Assembly: GCA_964016985.1 (NCBI GenBank)
Contig: OZ024824.1
Span: 125,276,803 to 125,340,802 of the forward strand
Direction of reading: 5' to 3'
DNA: 64,000 nt
From: Anodontia alba
Taxonomy: Eukaryota; Mollusca; Bivalvia; Lucinida; Lucinidae
The translations under genes were made by a program, and so were the position numbers. Positions 32,953-42,979 of this stretch are shown here, in pieces. The notes beneath the pieces were generated by a model. That model saw only the letters and a list, made by a program, of their open reading frames with translations, had not been told where the DNA came from and ran no database searches. Each line of letters begins with the position of its first letter. The first letter of the stretch is position 1.

Positions 32953-33254
32953 ATTTGTTTGTTTGTTTGTGTTGAGGTTTTATTGCCCAGTGAACCCATT
33001 AGAGCCATGCCAAGATAACCACACTTTTTCCTGGGCATGCTTAGTCCTCTAAGTGGTTAACCAGTACTTGTGCACATTCTTTTGTCAGAAACTTACAACT
33101 ATCCTTCTTGAATCAGCAGAAGGGAGAGAATGAGCGTAGAAAATATTTCATGATCAATCTCCATGACAGAATGTTACCGGACATGGCCAGGATAGACCCT
33201 GCCACCTCCTGATCATCAGTTGGACGCACATCAGACTGAACCATCGAGGACAGC
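32953..33254 (-). mobile_element. tRNA-SINE, older copy, tandem to the previous
   Basis: Same orientation with four CAAA units at the tail. More diverged (head AGCTGTCCTCGATGGTTCAG), only 30 bp from the copy at 32611. Confidence 0.82.
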
Positions 33255-33257
33255 TCG

Positions 33258-33459
33258 AATACTTTATTCCATATTTTTTGGCCTAAATTTTCCTTTTCTT
33301 AAACTACTCAGTGGAATGACAAACAATGTAGATCCTGATCAGATTGTTCCTTCAGTAGCAGTTTGATTATGAAGGAGCAGTCTGATCTGTGTCTGCACTG
33401 TTCGCATATGACATTTTGTCAGCAACTTTGGTGTACAAAATTTTAGGACAATCACCTTA
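33258..33459 (+). mobile_element. MITE family C
   Basis: ACTTTATTCCATATTTTTTGG left arm, GACAAACAATGTAGATCCTG core with a duplicated inner arm, GTGTACAAAATTTTAGGACA right end. Confidence 0.7.
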
Positions 33460-33489
33460 TGATATTTTGGGTGTTTGTGCATACTCTAG

Positions 33490-33647
33490 ATTTTAACCAA
33501 AAAGTATTAACACTTTTTCTTGTTTTTCTATGACAACGTGTTGTGGGTATTCATCAGACTTGCTGATAATGTCATTATTATGTGCTCCTAATAAGTATCC
33601 ACCATATATTTTTTGTGGAGAAATAAGCAAAACATCATCTGGATAAA
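33490..33647. mobile_element. MITE family D, degraded
   Basis: ACCAAAAAGTATTAACAC, GTTGTGGGTATTCATCAGA, TTTTTGTGGAGAAATAAGC, ending CATCTGGATA. Confidence 0.5.
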
Positions 33648-33651
33648 CACA

Positions 33652-33707
33652 CACATGCACATGCACACACCATAGTGCTGGCACTATGGTGTGTGCATGT
33701 GCATGTG
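33652..33707. repeat. Perfect 27-bp-arm hairpin of CA/TG sequence
   Basis: CACATGCACATGCACACACC...CATAGTGC at 33652-33678 pairs exactly with 33681-33707, separated by TG. Confidence 0.85.
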
Positions 33708-33777
33708 TTTGTTTGTTTAACCAAAACATGCTGACATTTTTCTTATTCCTCTCCACCTGCTTAGGATATAACCATAA

Positions 33778-34042
33778 TGAAAACACGCCTATTCAAATAT
33801 ATAGAAAATTTCTCCTCCAAAAATTTAAAATTTTCAGATACAAAAACTGTGATATTTTTCATATTTCTGCTCGAAACATAGATTGTGGGTACTCGTTAGA
33901 ACCCACAATCCATGTTAGAACCCACAATCCATGTTTTGAGCAGAAATAAGAAAAATAACTTATACCCCTGCAAACCCCAGTTTTACTATATAAAAGTGGG
34001 GTTTAAGGGGGTCAAAATTATATAGGCATGTTTTCGTGATGA
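33778..34042. mobile_element. MITE family E
   Basis: AAAACACGCCTATTC left and ATAGGCATGTTTTCG right. The core GATTGTGGGTACTCGTTAGA is present, and AGAACCCACAATCCATGTT is duplicated. Confidence 0.72.
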
Positions 34043-34790
34043 CACAGCCTACTTTTGTTGAGCCTTAAAACAACCATTCTGTGAAGTCAGTGGCACGTCA
34101 TCGCAAATCCCTGATCATGTTGTACAGTTTAAGTTTAGTTTAAACATACTTCAGTTGTATAAATACAGATACATTACGTGTCAACATATTTCAAATGTGA
34201 TTAAGAACCAGAAAAATGAATAACGGCATTATGGACAGGTTTTTCCACTGAAGAATAAAGGTGACATATCACTTTTAAAAAGATAAACCTCAGATGACGC
34301 CTGCCCGACGCCAAATGCCCGACGACCGCCCACCCGGTCATCGCTATTTCAAAGGACGGAATTTTTCCGTGAAAAAACTCGTCCAAAAAAGTCAATGTTA
34401 AAGTTTGATCCCAGGAAAAAAATTCAGTTAAAACATGCTCTACCTTTCATCTCATTTGATCTGATATGCTACCATCTGGTAATATCAAAATATCACTTTC
34501 CTCTCTGACATCAGCCAAAACAATTTGCATGAATATCTAGCCAGAAGTGACAAAAATGAATGAACAGACATGTTATGATGAAATAAAAATACTAAACAGA
34601 AATTATACAATAAAAATTCAAAAGCTGTGTACAGCACGGCCTCTGACATTATATATCATTTCTCAAGGATGTTGCCAGATCTCTGGATCTCGTTCAAGGA
34701 AAGTGTCTCTTATGACCTTGGGGTCATCCACATAATGTGATACTGGGTGCAAGATCACATTACTGTAGTAATAATATCTATTTATCTTAC
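34043..34790. other. Unannotated intron sequence
   Basis: No repeat recognised except a GACGCCTGCCCGACG-rich patch near 34300. No exon-like frame. Confidence 0.4.
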
Positions 34791-34856
34791 CCTTGCTTTC
34801 TCTGGAGTTGATCCTGGACTGTCGGTCTTCACTCTTTTCATGATCATTTCCAGTCT
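34791..34856 (-). CDS. MAP7: MAP7-like gene, exon 5 (end of MAP7 domain)
   Basis: Sixty-six-base minus-strand exon between acceptor ACATATTTCAG and donor GCAAGG|GTAAGA, phase 0 at both ends. It reads RLEMIMKRVKTDSPGSTPEK plus two residues. Joined to exon 38912-39016 it completes LERKK-RLEMIMKR, matching the LERKKRLEEIMKR-type signature that closes the MAP7 domain in vertebrate proteins. This match is the strongest evidence for the family. It is too short to appear as an open frame on its own. The region is part of the helical segment that binds the kinesin-1 stalk in characterised MAP7 proteins (family knowledge, not shown here). Confidence 0.92.
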
Positions 34857-34957
34857 CTGAAATATGTAAATATAAATAAATCCGTCAGTCGAATCTAAGG
34901 GAGACAAATCATAGGTTTCTCTTTTGCTTGAAGAAGCAAGTGTTTACCCCTTTAATA

Positions 34958-35168
34958 CTGTAATAACCCAATGTATTGGGACAAATATGCTTTTGCAAAT
35001 GTGTAGACTCAGATCAGAGGCCACAGAATGCGGTGTCTGATCACGTTCTACACTATTTGCCATACATACAGCAATATTTTAGACATATCAAGAGGTAGTA
35101 AAATAGATTATTTCAAATTTTAGGCCAAGTATGGTGTCCCAATACTTAGGGTTATTACGGCAGTACAA
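34958..35168. mobile_element. MITE family B
   Basis: ACCCAATGTATTGGGACA at the left; CAGATCAGAGGCCACAGAATGCGG core; AGTATGGTGTCCCAATACTTAGGG at the right. Confidence 0.65.
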
Positions 35169-35215
35169 TTATCTCTGATGACTCACAACATGAGTTGCAA
35201 CGTCAGAAAATGTAC

Positions 35216-35345
35216 CTTTGGACAAGTGCACCCAGTGAAGATTCAGATCAGCCTGTGCATTCACGTAGTCTGATCAGAATCTTCACTGGGCTCATTTTGG
35301 ATAGCCAAGGATACAACATTTCTTCATGTGGACATAGAAGATTGA
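35216..35345. mobile_element. Fold-back element family R
   Basis: CCCAGTGAAGATTCAGATCAGCC and GATCAGAATCTTCACTGGG inverted arms. Confidence 0.6.
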
Positions 35346-35424
35346 TCAGACTGTTCCTATGCTGATTTGAGGTATGTAATACAGACCCTGAAACAGTAAA
35401 GGTCAGGGTCACTACTTCTTAGCA

Positions 35425-35600
35425 CTCTGGGTAAAATTTTCAGCAGACAACATAGTGAAATATTTTTTCTTATTTTTCCAAGAAACAGAATTTGGCATTT
35501 CAAGCAATGTGCATGAAATTTTAAATCCTGTTTTCTCAGGAAAATAAGAAAAATATCACCAAATTGTAATTTGCTGAATAAGCCCTGAGAGTGGTGAAGG
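35425..35600. mobile_element. MITE family F
   Basis: GGTAAAATTTTCAGCAGACAAC left end, GCATTTCAAGCAATGTGCATGAAATT centre, TTTGCTGAATAAGCCC right end. Confidence 0.6.
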
Positions 35601-35764
35601 ATAAATACAGGTTCTGCTGCACTATAAATAATGCGTAACTTCTGGACATGTATGGAACCAATAGTAAAGTTCCAGATTAGCCAGTAAAGTTCAGCTTTTT
35701 CATTACCAGGCATCAAGACTAAATTGCCTTCTATTCTACTTAAAGCCTTTTTAAAACCTTTGCC

Positions 35765-35900
35765 ACTACAATCTGATATTTTTCTTATTTTTTCCCAGAA
35801 AATACCCTTTGACATTTCATGCAAATTGTTTCCTCTGAGAAATCTAAGAAAAATATTACAAAATGTTGTCTGCTGAAAATTTTACCCAGCATGCTAAGCA
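35765..35900. mobile_element. MITE family F, internal part deleted
   Basis: CCAGAAAATACCCTTTGACATTTC then GCAAATTGTTTCCTCTGAG, ending GTCTGCTGAAAATTTTACCC. Confidence 0.55.
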
Positions 35901-35914
35901 ATTAATACATCATT

Positions 35915-36047
35915 TGTTATATGTGGAAAGGCAAACAACATAGACCCTGATCAGACTGCTTCTTCAGTTTGATCTGGGTCTGCAGTGCTTGCACATGCCA
36001 TTTTATCAGGAACTTTGGTGAACAAAATTTTAGGGCATTTACGGTAA
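35915..36047 (+). mobile_element. MITE family C, left arm lost
   Basis: GGCAAACAACATAGACCCTG core, then GTGAACAAAATTTTAGGGCATTTACGG. Confidence 0.6.
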
Positions 36048-36120
36048 CCCCAGATAAAAGGCTATGTAAATACCTGTAAATGGTGGATTTTTTTTTTTAT
36101 TCTTCATAACTACAAATGTT

Positions 36121-36288
36121 GTATTTACTGTAAATGCCCTAAAATTTCAAACATTTCATTCCATGCTTTTTTCGGCTTAAATTTTGTTTTTTACGCAGTT
36201 GTTTCTTAAAATGATTGGTGGAATGACTGTTTGCATATGGCATTCTGTCTGACACTTTGGTTTCAAAATTTTAGGATATTTACTGTAC
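36121..36288 (+). mobile_element. MITE family C, core deleted
   Basis: Both ends are intact (GTAAATGCCCTAAAATTTCAAAC and AAAATTTTAGGATATTTAC), but only ACTGTTTGCATATGGC of the core remains. It is useful for showing that the core can be lost separately. Confidence 0.65.
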
Positions 36289-36563
36289 TCAAAATAATCA
36301 CACTGGCATAAGTGATTCTACTCACAATACCCACACTACATTTTCATGAAGAAATCAGGACAAATTTCAAGTCTTAACTTTGCTTGAAATGAATCTTATC
36401 TTCCGCAACTATGAACTATATAGTTTGAAACTACAGATTAGCAACTTCTTTAACAAATGCTACTCAGTACTAGATAAAGCATTTTTTTTTTTTTTGATTG
36501 TTATTATTTGTTTTTCAATCAATAAATATTGATATTTTTTGTTGTTTGTCCATGAAAACATTA
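36289..36563. other. Unannotated intron sequence with a T-rich tract
   Basis: No exon-like frame. Poly-T at 36482-36495. Confidence 0.35.
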
Positions 36564-36767
36564 CAGCTCCGGATAAGACATATTTTTTTTTTTTTTTTCC
36601 ATCTTATTTTCATTTGAAACGCAGTGACATATCACCTTATTTCTCCAGGAAAACATATGTTGTGTTACTCATTAGAAGTGTCGTGCTTCTAATGAGTACC
36701 TACAATGCATGATTTTGGAGATAAATATGAAAAATATTATCCGAATAACCCCTCTTATCTAAAGCTA
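36564..36767. mobile_element. MITE family D
   Basis: AGCTCCGGATAAGACATA start, CATTAGAAGTGTCGTGCTTCTAATGAG centre, CCCCTCTTATCTAAAGCTAAG end. Confidence 0.65.
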
Positions 36768-36840
36768 AGATATGTTGTGAGTATTCATTAGCATGGTGCT
36801 TCTACTGAATAGCTACAACATGCTTTTCAGAAATACAAAA

Positions 36841-36960
36841 ACTAGAAATGTGTCCACAGGACATGAATGCCCTCGCCTGAAAAACGCAAATTGCGAACAC
36901 TGGCACAGACTGAGAAGGACAGACAGGGGTAACACCATGTGCCCTTTCAACCATTCTTCA
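36841..36960 (+). mobile_element. Fragment of the ACTAGAAATGTGTCC element
   Basis: First about 55 bases match the start of 16029-16280; the rest differs and no terminal hairpin is present. Confidence 0.5.
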
Positions 36961-37197
36961 TAAAAATATTCATTTAGATACCTCTCTGATCTTGGACTAT
37001 AAAATTATTGACATGTAAGGCTGACCTTAAAAAATTGTTGGTTTGCTGTGCTCAAAAAGCTTACCTCAGACAGATTTACATTCACTACAATCTTTTTATC
37101 ATAAACTTTATTTTCAGTTGCAGACAATGTTTTGAAATAGTTATCTTTATGGACAGCATTTTGGACTGTCTACAGTAAAAGAAATATTATATCTGAT

Positions 37198-37246
37198 TTA
37201 AAAAAAAATAAATAAATAAATAAAATAAATAAATAAATAAAATAAC
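37198..37246. repeat. (AAAT)n microsatellite
   Basis: AAAT units with one shortened unit. Confidence 0.85.
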
Positions 37247-37388
37247 CTACCACCTACCCATTCTGAAATTGATGGGTATGAACACAGCAAACAAAGAATA
37301 TTATAAGGATGGCCTAATTCTGTGAAACTAAAGTGGTTTGATCTGGGTTTAAATTGTTTGCTTAAACCTGTCTGAATATTTAGACTTA

Positions 37389-37768
37389 GTTCTAGATAAG
37401 GCATTTCTTTTTCAACCAAAAAGTATTAACCCTTGTCCTGCTGAATAAATTACGACGCCAGGCCCTTTTCAAATTTTCAGCCAATCAGATTACTTGATCC
37501 AGATTGTTGTTATAAATTCACATATTGAATGACAAACAGTGCAGATCCAGGTCAGTTGGCTTCTTCAGAAGCCAAATGATCTGGATCTACACTGTTTCAA
37601 AGGCAGTGTATATCCGGGTTCAGCAGGACAAGGATTAATATTTTCTAATATCTCCACAAAAATGTGTGGTACTCATTAGAAGTGCCTCACCGAGGTGCTC
37701 CTAAAGATTACCCATAATATGTGTTTTTGTGGAGAAATAAAAAATATTTACCTGATACCCCTTTATCT
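37389..37768. mobile_element. MITE family D split by family A copy 7
   Basis: Left arm TTCTAGATAAGGCATTTC...CCAAAAAGTA. After the insertion, TATTTTCTAATATCTCCACAAAAAT continues the arm; ends CCCCTTTATCTGGA. Confidence 0.75.
37426..37638 (+). mobile_element. piggyBac-like MITE, family A copy 7 (nested)
   Basis: TTAA at 37426-37429 and 37635-37638; CCCTTGTCCTGCTGAA and TTCAGCAGGACAAGGA ends. Inserted inside family D. Confidence 0.82.
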
Positions 37769-37784
37769 GGACATATATTTACTG

Positions 37785-37992
37785 TATTTACCATATGTAT
37801 TTGGACAGACAGGCCTGAGCAAACAGTATAGACCCAGATGAGATGCAGCATCATGCGGCATCTCATCAGGGTCTACACTGTTTGCCATTATCCAGCAATT
37901 TTTAGACACAATATCGGGTAGTAAATTGTACTTGTTCAAATTTTTGAACAAGTATGGTACGGAGTTGACATGTCCAAATACTTAGGGAAAAT
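37785..37992. mobile_element. MITE family B
   Basis: TTTACCATATGTATTTGGACAGAC, core AAACAGTATAGACCCAGATG / CATCAGGGTCTACACTGTTTG around GCAGCATCATGCGGC, TGTCCAAATACTTAGGG. Confidence 0.7.
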
Positions 37993-38149
37993 ATGATATG
38001 GTAAATATAGAATACAACAGTAACATAATTATGGATGATTAAGAATGATGAGTCATGCCAGTCATATTCATAAGACGACATCTGAAAACACTTGGACATC
38101 ATGTTATAACTATCTAAAGGTCGTATAGAACATTTGAGCCGCAACGTGA

Positions 38150-38300
38150 AAAAATGTACTTTCTTATATGTGTGACCAACTAAGACTAAAATCAGCCTGT
38201 GCATCCATGTAGTCTTTTCGTTCATTGTTGTCTGTATGAAGAAACTTTGCGAATGCGCAGGCTGATTTGAATCTTCCCTAGAGACACATATCCAAAGTTA
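38150..38300. mobile_element. Fold-back element family R, degraded
   Basis: GACTAAAATCAGCCTGTGCATCC at the left; GCGCAGGCTGATTTGAATCTTCCC at the right. Confidence 0.45.
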
Positions 38301-38349
38301 TGTTTTCTCAAGTTGTCCCTAATTTATTGTTTTCAAACAAATCTGTAGC

Positions 38350-38660
38350 CCTTAGCATGCTGGGAAAAACTTTAACAGATGGCATTTTTTAAATATTTTT
38401 CTTATTTTTCCCTGAATATAGGTTTTGACATTACAAGCATATTGTCTTCATTGTTTGCTAGGCAGATGAGTCACATGAAATATGCCTTATTTTCTCTAAA
38501 AAATACTCAAACAAAAAATCCAAATGTTATCTTCTGCAGCTGTGAAGAGATACCGGAAGACATGAGGAAAAATAAGGCGTTTAACCCGTACGGGTTAAAC
38601 GCCTTATTTTTCCTCATGTCTTCCGGTACCTCTGAAGGGCTGTGATTGTGGCATTTTCTG
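38350..38660. mobile_element. MITE family F/F' host of a perfect palindrome
   Basis: CCCTTAGCATGCTGGGAAAAAC start, GCAGATGAGTCACATGAAATATG, TTCTGCAGCTGTGA. After the insertion at 38546-38638, TTGTGGCATTTT resumes. Confidence 0.6.
38546..38638. mobile_element. Perfect-palindrome insertion with 7-bp target duplication
   Basis: The 78 bases 38551-38628 are an exact palindrome with no spacer (TACCGGAAGACATGAG... / ...CTCATGTCTTCCGGTA, centre CCCGTACGGG). GCTGTGA flanks it at 38539-38545 and 38639-38645. No coding capacity. Confidence 0.75.
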
Positions 38661-38689
38661 GGTATCTCCATTTTTATTTTTGACAGTCA

Positions 38690-38870
38690 TTCCGATGATG
38701 CCGTCTTTTACATCCTTTTCAACATTATTTAAGTCATATCGAGACAATGGCGAGATGACAATGAAGATCCACACAGTCATAAGCTGAACTCTACCTCCAG
38801 CACGATTTGAACCCGTGACCTCATGATCCTAAGCCGGGAGCACTAACCAGTCGTCCATCTCAATACTTGT
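38690..38870 (-). mobile_element. tRNA-derived SINE, second type
   Basis: CATTATTTAAGTCATATCGAGAC body. At the right, in reverse, a GGTTCAAATC-type B box (GATTTGAACCCGTGACC on plus). Similar to 53762-53950. Confidence 0.65.
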
Positions 38871-38911
38871 AGGTATGACTACAAGCAGACATTTTGCTAT
38901 ATTTATCTTAC

Positions 38912-39016
38912 CTTCTTTCTCTCCAGTCTCTCTTCTTCTTCCCTCCTAGCCCTTTCTTGTCTTTCTTTCTCCAACCGCTCGGCTTCTTCCCTGGCTTTCT
39001 TCTCTTGTTCCTCCCT
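38912..39016 (-). CDS. MAP7: MAP7-like gene, exon 4 (MAP7 domain)
   Basis: Minus-strand exon of 35 codons between acceptor TTATTTACAG and donor GAAG|GTAAGA, phase 0 at both ends. It starts REEQEKKAREEAERLEKERQ and ends REEEERLERKK. The charged Arg/Glu/Lys pattern with Leu every seven residues is a single long helix, typical of the MAP7 domain (Pfam MAP7). With exons 43202-43382 and 34791-34856 it gives about 120 residues of continuous charged helix. In characterised relatives this region recruits kinesin-1 to microtubules. The phases on both sides agree with the neighbouring exons. Confidence 0.92.
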
Positions 39017-39157
39017 CTGTAAATAAATACGAGAAATTGTGACGTGCATATAAAGATACAGATCAGTGTGCCGCTACACAGTCTGATCAGTCTTGCATGA
39101 GTATCATAAGAAGCATTTAGCATAAGTACCACAACATATGTTTTTGCGGAGAAATAA

Positions 39158-39345
39158 GAAAAGTATTTTCCGGAAAATATATTTCTTATTTTTCCCAGAA
39201 AACAGGATTTGACATTTCATGCAAATTGTCTCCATTTCCATTGGAGACAATTTGCATGAAATGTCAAATCCTGTTTTCTGGAAATAAAAATAAATATATC
39301 CACAATTTGTCATCTACTGAATTAGCCAAGAGAGTGGTAAAGGTT
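39158..39345. mobile_element. MITE family F, near-perfect palindrome
   Basis: CAGAAAACAGGATTTGACATT / AATGTCAAATCCTGTTTTCTG with GTCTCCATTTCCATTGGAGAC centre. Confidence 0.75.
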
Positions 39346-39714
39346 AATGCCCAGGCTGATAAGGACACATTTTTCTATAGATATTGTGGAATATACTAGC
39401 AGGGTATATCCTAATTAGACCGCACTAATACTAAGACTGATCTCGTCTTCACTGCTTATTGCTTTAATATGACACAAGGAAAATTCTTATGACATTTACA
39501 GGAATGAGAATCATTTGAAAGAAAACAAAACTGAAACCGCTATACCCGCTTCTAAGAACACCAGATCTGAACAGATCAGACTGAATCTGCACTGTTTTAG
39601 AAATTTGAAAATTTGAAAAAAAAAAAAGCTGAAACTTACGAAAAAGCTGAAGATTTTCATCCCTGCATTTATCTGGATACCCCTCTTACCTGAATCACTA
39701 TAAAACCTTGGGCA
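39346..39714. other. Unannotated intron sequence
   Basis: No recognised repeat or exon-like frame; short poly-A at 39617-39628. Confidence 0.4.
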
Positions 39715-39968
39715 TTACGAAAACATGCCTATTCAAATATATAGAAAATTTCACCTCCAAAAACTGAAAATTTTCAGATAAAAAACTCTGATATTTTTCA
39801 TATTTCTGCTCAAAACATAGATTGTGGCGAGGCAGTTCTAACAAGTACCCACAATCTACGCTTTTTAGCAAAAATAAGAAAATAATGTATACCCCTGTAA
39901 ACCCCAGTTTTGACTGTATAAAAGTGGTGTTTAAGGGGGTCAAAATTATATAGGCATGTTTTCGTGAT
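39715..39968. mobile_element. MITE family E, left inner arm deleted
   Basis: ACGAAAACATGCCTATTC and ATAGGCATGTTTTCGTGAT ends. Only GGCAGTTCTAACAAGTACCC of the core remains. Confidence 0.7.
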
Positions 39969-40349
39969 GGAATAGTGAAGTGGGCCTCATCAAGTGAAAA
40001 AGCGCCTTCGAACATATGCAAAATAAGCAGGATGTTATCACCCTATGCTTGCACAAAATCTCATCTGGATATTTGATCTCCACTGATACATTCTATAGTA
40101 TCCAAGGATTCTGTTAGAGGACAGGGAAGGCTCAGAACAGACTGCAGATGTGCAGTCTGATCTGAGCCTCCACTGCCACATACAATCCCAAGGCTCTTTT
40201 TTGCTTGGTGGGGTTCATTTAATCAGGAAATCACGGCTGAAAATTTAATCAGGAAATCACGAATGAACAAAACATCACCATGGTGCTTCCATGTTTGATA
40301 ATGATATCAAGGTCAGACCAGCATACTGATTTATGCCAGACTGGCTTGT
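39969..40349. other. Unannotated intron sequence
   Basis: Contains a small inverted repeat, GGCTCAGAACAGACTGCAGA / GCAGTCTGATCTGAGCC at 40129-40168, probably a family R relative, and a direct repeat AATCAGGAAATCACG. Confidence 0.35.
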
Positions 40350-40518
40350 TACCACACTTGCCCTATGTATTTGAACAGACAGGCCTGATCAAACAGTGTA
40401 AACCCAGATCAGACTCCACAAAATGCAGTGTCTAATCATGTGTCTACACTGTAATCTTTAGACATGTTAACAGGGAGTAAAAGGGACGGTCAAATGTTCA
40501 AATTTAGGAAAAATACTG
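40350..40518. mobile_element. MITE family B
   Basis: CCCTATGTATTTGAACAGAC, GATCAAACAGTGTAAACCCAG, partial core, AGGAAAAATACTG. Confidence 0.55.
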
Positions 40519-40733
40519 TATTTACCTTAAGTATTGGGACACCTTATCTACTTACATACTTGCCCTAAAATTTGAAATAGTTATATTCTACTACTTCTTG
40601 ATGTGTCTAAAATACTGCTTATATCTGGCAAACGGTGCAGACCCAGATCAGACACTGCATTCTGTGGCATCTGATCTGGATCTAAACTGTTTGTAAATGC
40701 CTATCTGTCCAAATATTTAGGGTTACTACGGTA
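40519..40733. mobile_element. MITE family B
   Basis: TTTACCTTAAGTATTGGGACACC, core GGCAAACGGTGCAGACCCAG / TGGATCTAAACTGTTTG, and GTCCAAATATTTAGGG. Directly adjacent to the copy at 40350. Confidence 0.65.
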
Positions 40734-40814
40734 AGATTAAATGAATCAATGTGTTAGGGTAAATATGACTGTCTGTTGTAAATAGTCTTTTATGAGCTAC
40801 AAGAGAAAACATAC

Positions 40815-41010
40815 CTTCTGACATGTACACCCAACAAAGACTCAAATCAGCCTGTGCATCTGTACAGTTTGATCAAAGTCTTTGCTGTCTGCAGGAAGAA
40901 ACTCCGCATCCTTAGCTATCAAAAAATGCACTATAGTGAAGAAGATTCCGATCAGACAGCGCAAATGCACAGGCTGATCTGATTCTTCACTGGGAGCACG
41001 TCGGAAGGTA
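40815..41010. mobile_element. Fold-back element family R
   Basis: TTCTGACATGTACACCCAAC and GGGAGCACGTCGGAAGGTAC are approximate inverted ends; AATCAGCCTGTGCATC / GCACAGGCTGATCTGATTC inner arms. Confidence 0.5.
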
Positions 41011-41141
41011 CATTTTCTGAGGCTGTGGCTCTCATGGTTTGTGCAGCTTTGCATGCAGCATTTTAGTGGTTTCTGTGATGCAAGAAAGTGAAGTCATCTA
41101 TTTGAACAGGCTTCCTCATAGCTCTAGACAAGGTGCTTTTT

Positions 41142-41356
41142 TTTACCCTTGTCCTGCTGAATAAATTAAGATGCCACGCCTACTTCTAACTTTCAGCTAA
41201 TTAGATTACTTCATCCAGTTTTTTGCTATAAATCTACATACTTAATGGCAAACAGTGCAGATCCAGATCAGTTGGCTTCTTCAGAAGCCAGCTGATTTGG
41301 ATCTACACTGTTTGCAAAGACAGGGGTATATCCGGGTTCAGCAGGACAAGGGTTAA
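41142..41356 (+). mobile_element. piggyBac-like MITE, family A copy 8 (nested)
   Basis: TTTA (mutated TTAA) at the left, AGGACAAGGGTTAA at the right, full core. Confidence 0.82.
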
Positions 41357-41431
41357 CTAAAAAGTACTGATATTTTTCTTGTATCTCCACAAAAACGTAT
41401 GTTGTGGGTACTCATAGTGAAACACTTCTAA

Positions 41432-41639
41432 TGAGTATGGTAAATGTCCTAAAATTTCAAATGCTTTATTCCATTCCTTTTTGGTCTAATCTTTGCTTTT
41501 TTTGCAGTTGTTTCTTGAAATATCTAGTGGAATGACAACCAGTGTAGACTCCTTCAGGAGCAGTCTGATCTGGGTCTATACTGTTTGCATATGCCATTTT
41601 GTCAGACACTTTGGTGTACGAAATTTTGGGACATTTACC
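41432..41639 (+). mobile_element. MITE family C (nested)
   Basis: GGTAAATGTCCTAAAATTTC and GAAATTTTGGGACATTTACC termini with TA on each outer side. The left half of the core is partly deleted. Confidence 0.75.
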
Positions 41640-41999
41640 TTACCACAACTTTGTTTTTTTGAAGAAATAAGGTAACTATATATCTGACTGCATCTCTTAT
41701 CTACAATTTATGTTTCCAGATCCTAGTCTGTCAACCATTTCTAACAAAACAGATTAACTGGACTGAAAACTGTCTGGCATCTACACTAAACTATTTCTAG
41801 CAGCACCAGTACCAGCAAATAACAAGTCTGCAGCCTTAGTCCTCTGTAGGTATCTATTTTCCCATACATAGAGACATGCCAGCAAAGAATATTCACATAT
41901 GTGTACATATGCTTTCATATCTTGTAACAGTCTGATAAGGTAATTTAAGTGGAATAAATACATTTTTCAGGGGAGGCAACTCTGTCAAACTGTTCTGAA

Positions 42000-42055
42000 A
42001 AGGGAGCAAATTCTTTCCTTTTAGAATAAACCAGTTTTCTGAAGGGAGGCAAATA
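42000..42055. mobile_element. Short fold-back element fragment
   Basis: GGGAGCAAATTCTTTCCTTTTAGA matches the right arm of 8921-8993. Confidence 0.5.
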
Positions 42056-42087
42056 TTTTGATGGAGTTGGCTCTGTATCCTTTCCCC

Positions 42088-42321
42088 TTAACCCCTAGTC
42101 CTGCTGAACCCAGATATGTCCTGCCTTTGCAAATAGAGTAGATCCAGATCAGTTGGCTTCTGAAGAAGCCAACTGATCTGTGAAGAAGCCAACTGATCTG
42201 GATCTGCACTGTTTGCAATTAAATATTTGAGTTTAAGTCAAAAACCTGGATTAGGAAATCTGATTGGCTGAAATCAGAAATGGGCGTGACATCTTAATTT
42301 ATTCAGCAGGACAAAGGTTAA
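42088..42321 (-). mobile_element. piggyBac-like MITE, family A copy 9, with internal duplication
   Basis: TTAACCCCTAGTCCTGCTGAA and TTCAGCAGGACAAAGGTTAA ends. GTGAAGAAGCCAACTGATCT is present twice in tandem in the core. Confidence 0.8.
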
Positions 42322-42359
42322 GAAATATGAAACATGGCTAAAGAGCTAAAAATCTTGAT

Positions 42360-42490
42360 ATACAGTATTTATCCAAAATATTCAGACACCTTAACTCTTT
42401 ACCATACTTGACCTAAAATTTTAGCAACTCCATCTTCCTACCTGTTGCTGTGTCTAAAAACTGCTGGATGGCAAACAGTATAGACCCTGA
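42360..42490. mobile_element. MITE family B, left half
   Basis: TTTATCCAAAATATTCAGACACC, CTTTACCATACTTGACCTAAAA, ending in GGCAAACAGTATAGACCCTG. Confidence 0.55.
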
Positions 42491-42534
42491 CATACAAAAT
42501 ACAAATAACACAAGATAACGTTCTGGGCCCAGTT

Positions 42535-42778
42535 GTTCAAAACCAAACAAAGTTGTCAGCAAACCTGATGCTAAAATTTCTATCTTGAAATATGTCAAAT
42601 ACATTGATATTTTTTGCTGAAAAAATGTGAGTAGCTTTTGCAATGCAAAAGCTACTCACATCTTTCCAGCAAAAAGATCAATATATTCGAAAATACTTTA
42701 GCTACGACAGTTAATGAGTATGTCATTAACGAGCTCATTAAGCTAACAATGCTTTGAAAAACAGGGCCCTGAAATATT
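42535..42778. mobile_element. MITE family G
   Basis: GGGCCCAGTTGTTCAAAAC at the left and TTTGAAAAACAGGGCCC at the right, with a GTGAGTAGCTTTTGCAATGC palindrome. Confidence 0.78.
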
Positions 42779-42811
42779 TTTATTTTTCACAGAAAACAGA
42801 GATTATACATA

Positions 42812-42976
42812 TTTATCCTCTATACTGGGACGCCTGTACTCCTTACCATTGGTGAGATAAAGATTTAACCAGTCCATTTTACTACCAAGCAAACATTGAG
42901 GGCAAACAGTGGTTAGATGTTCCTTTTTAAAGTGGCAGATCTGAAGCCAGTCTGTTGCAATAATTAGGATAAAAAT
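42812..42976. mobile_element. MITE family B, degraded
   Basis: TTTATCCTCTATACTGGGACGCC, TCCATTTTACTACC, GGGCAAACAGTGG; right end eroded. Confidence 0.45.
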
Positions 42977-42979
42977 ATG

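Larger units (their letters stand above)
41122..41708. mobile_element. MITE family D with two nested MITEs
   Basis: CATAGCTCTAGACAAGGTGC start. Interrupted by family A copy 8, continues CTAAAAAGTACTGATATTTT to TTCTAATGAGTA, interrupted by a family C element, then CCACAACTTTGTTTTTTTGAAG and CATCTCTTATCTACA. Confidence 0.75.

Noticed and set aside
38551..38628. A microRNA precursor
   Set aside because: The hairpin is perfectly paired with no loop, and it is flanked by a target duplication. An insertion or assembly artefact fits better.
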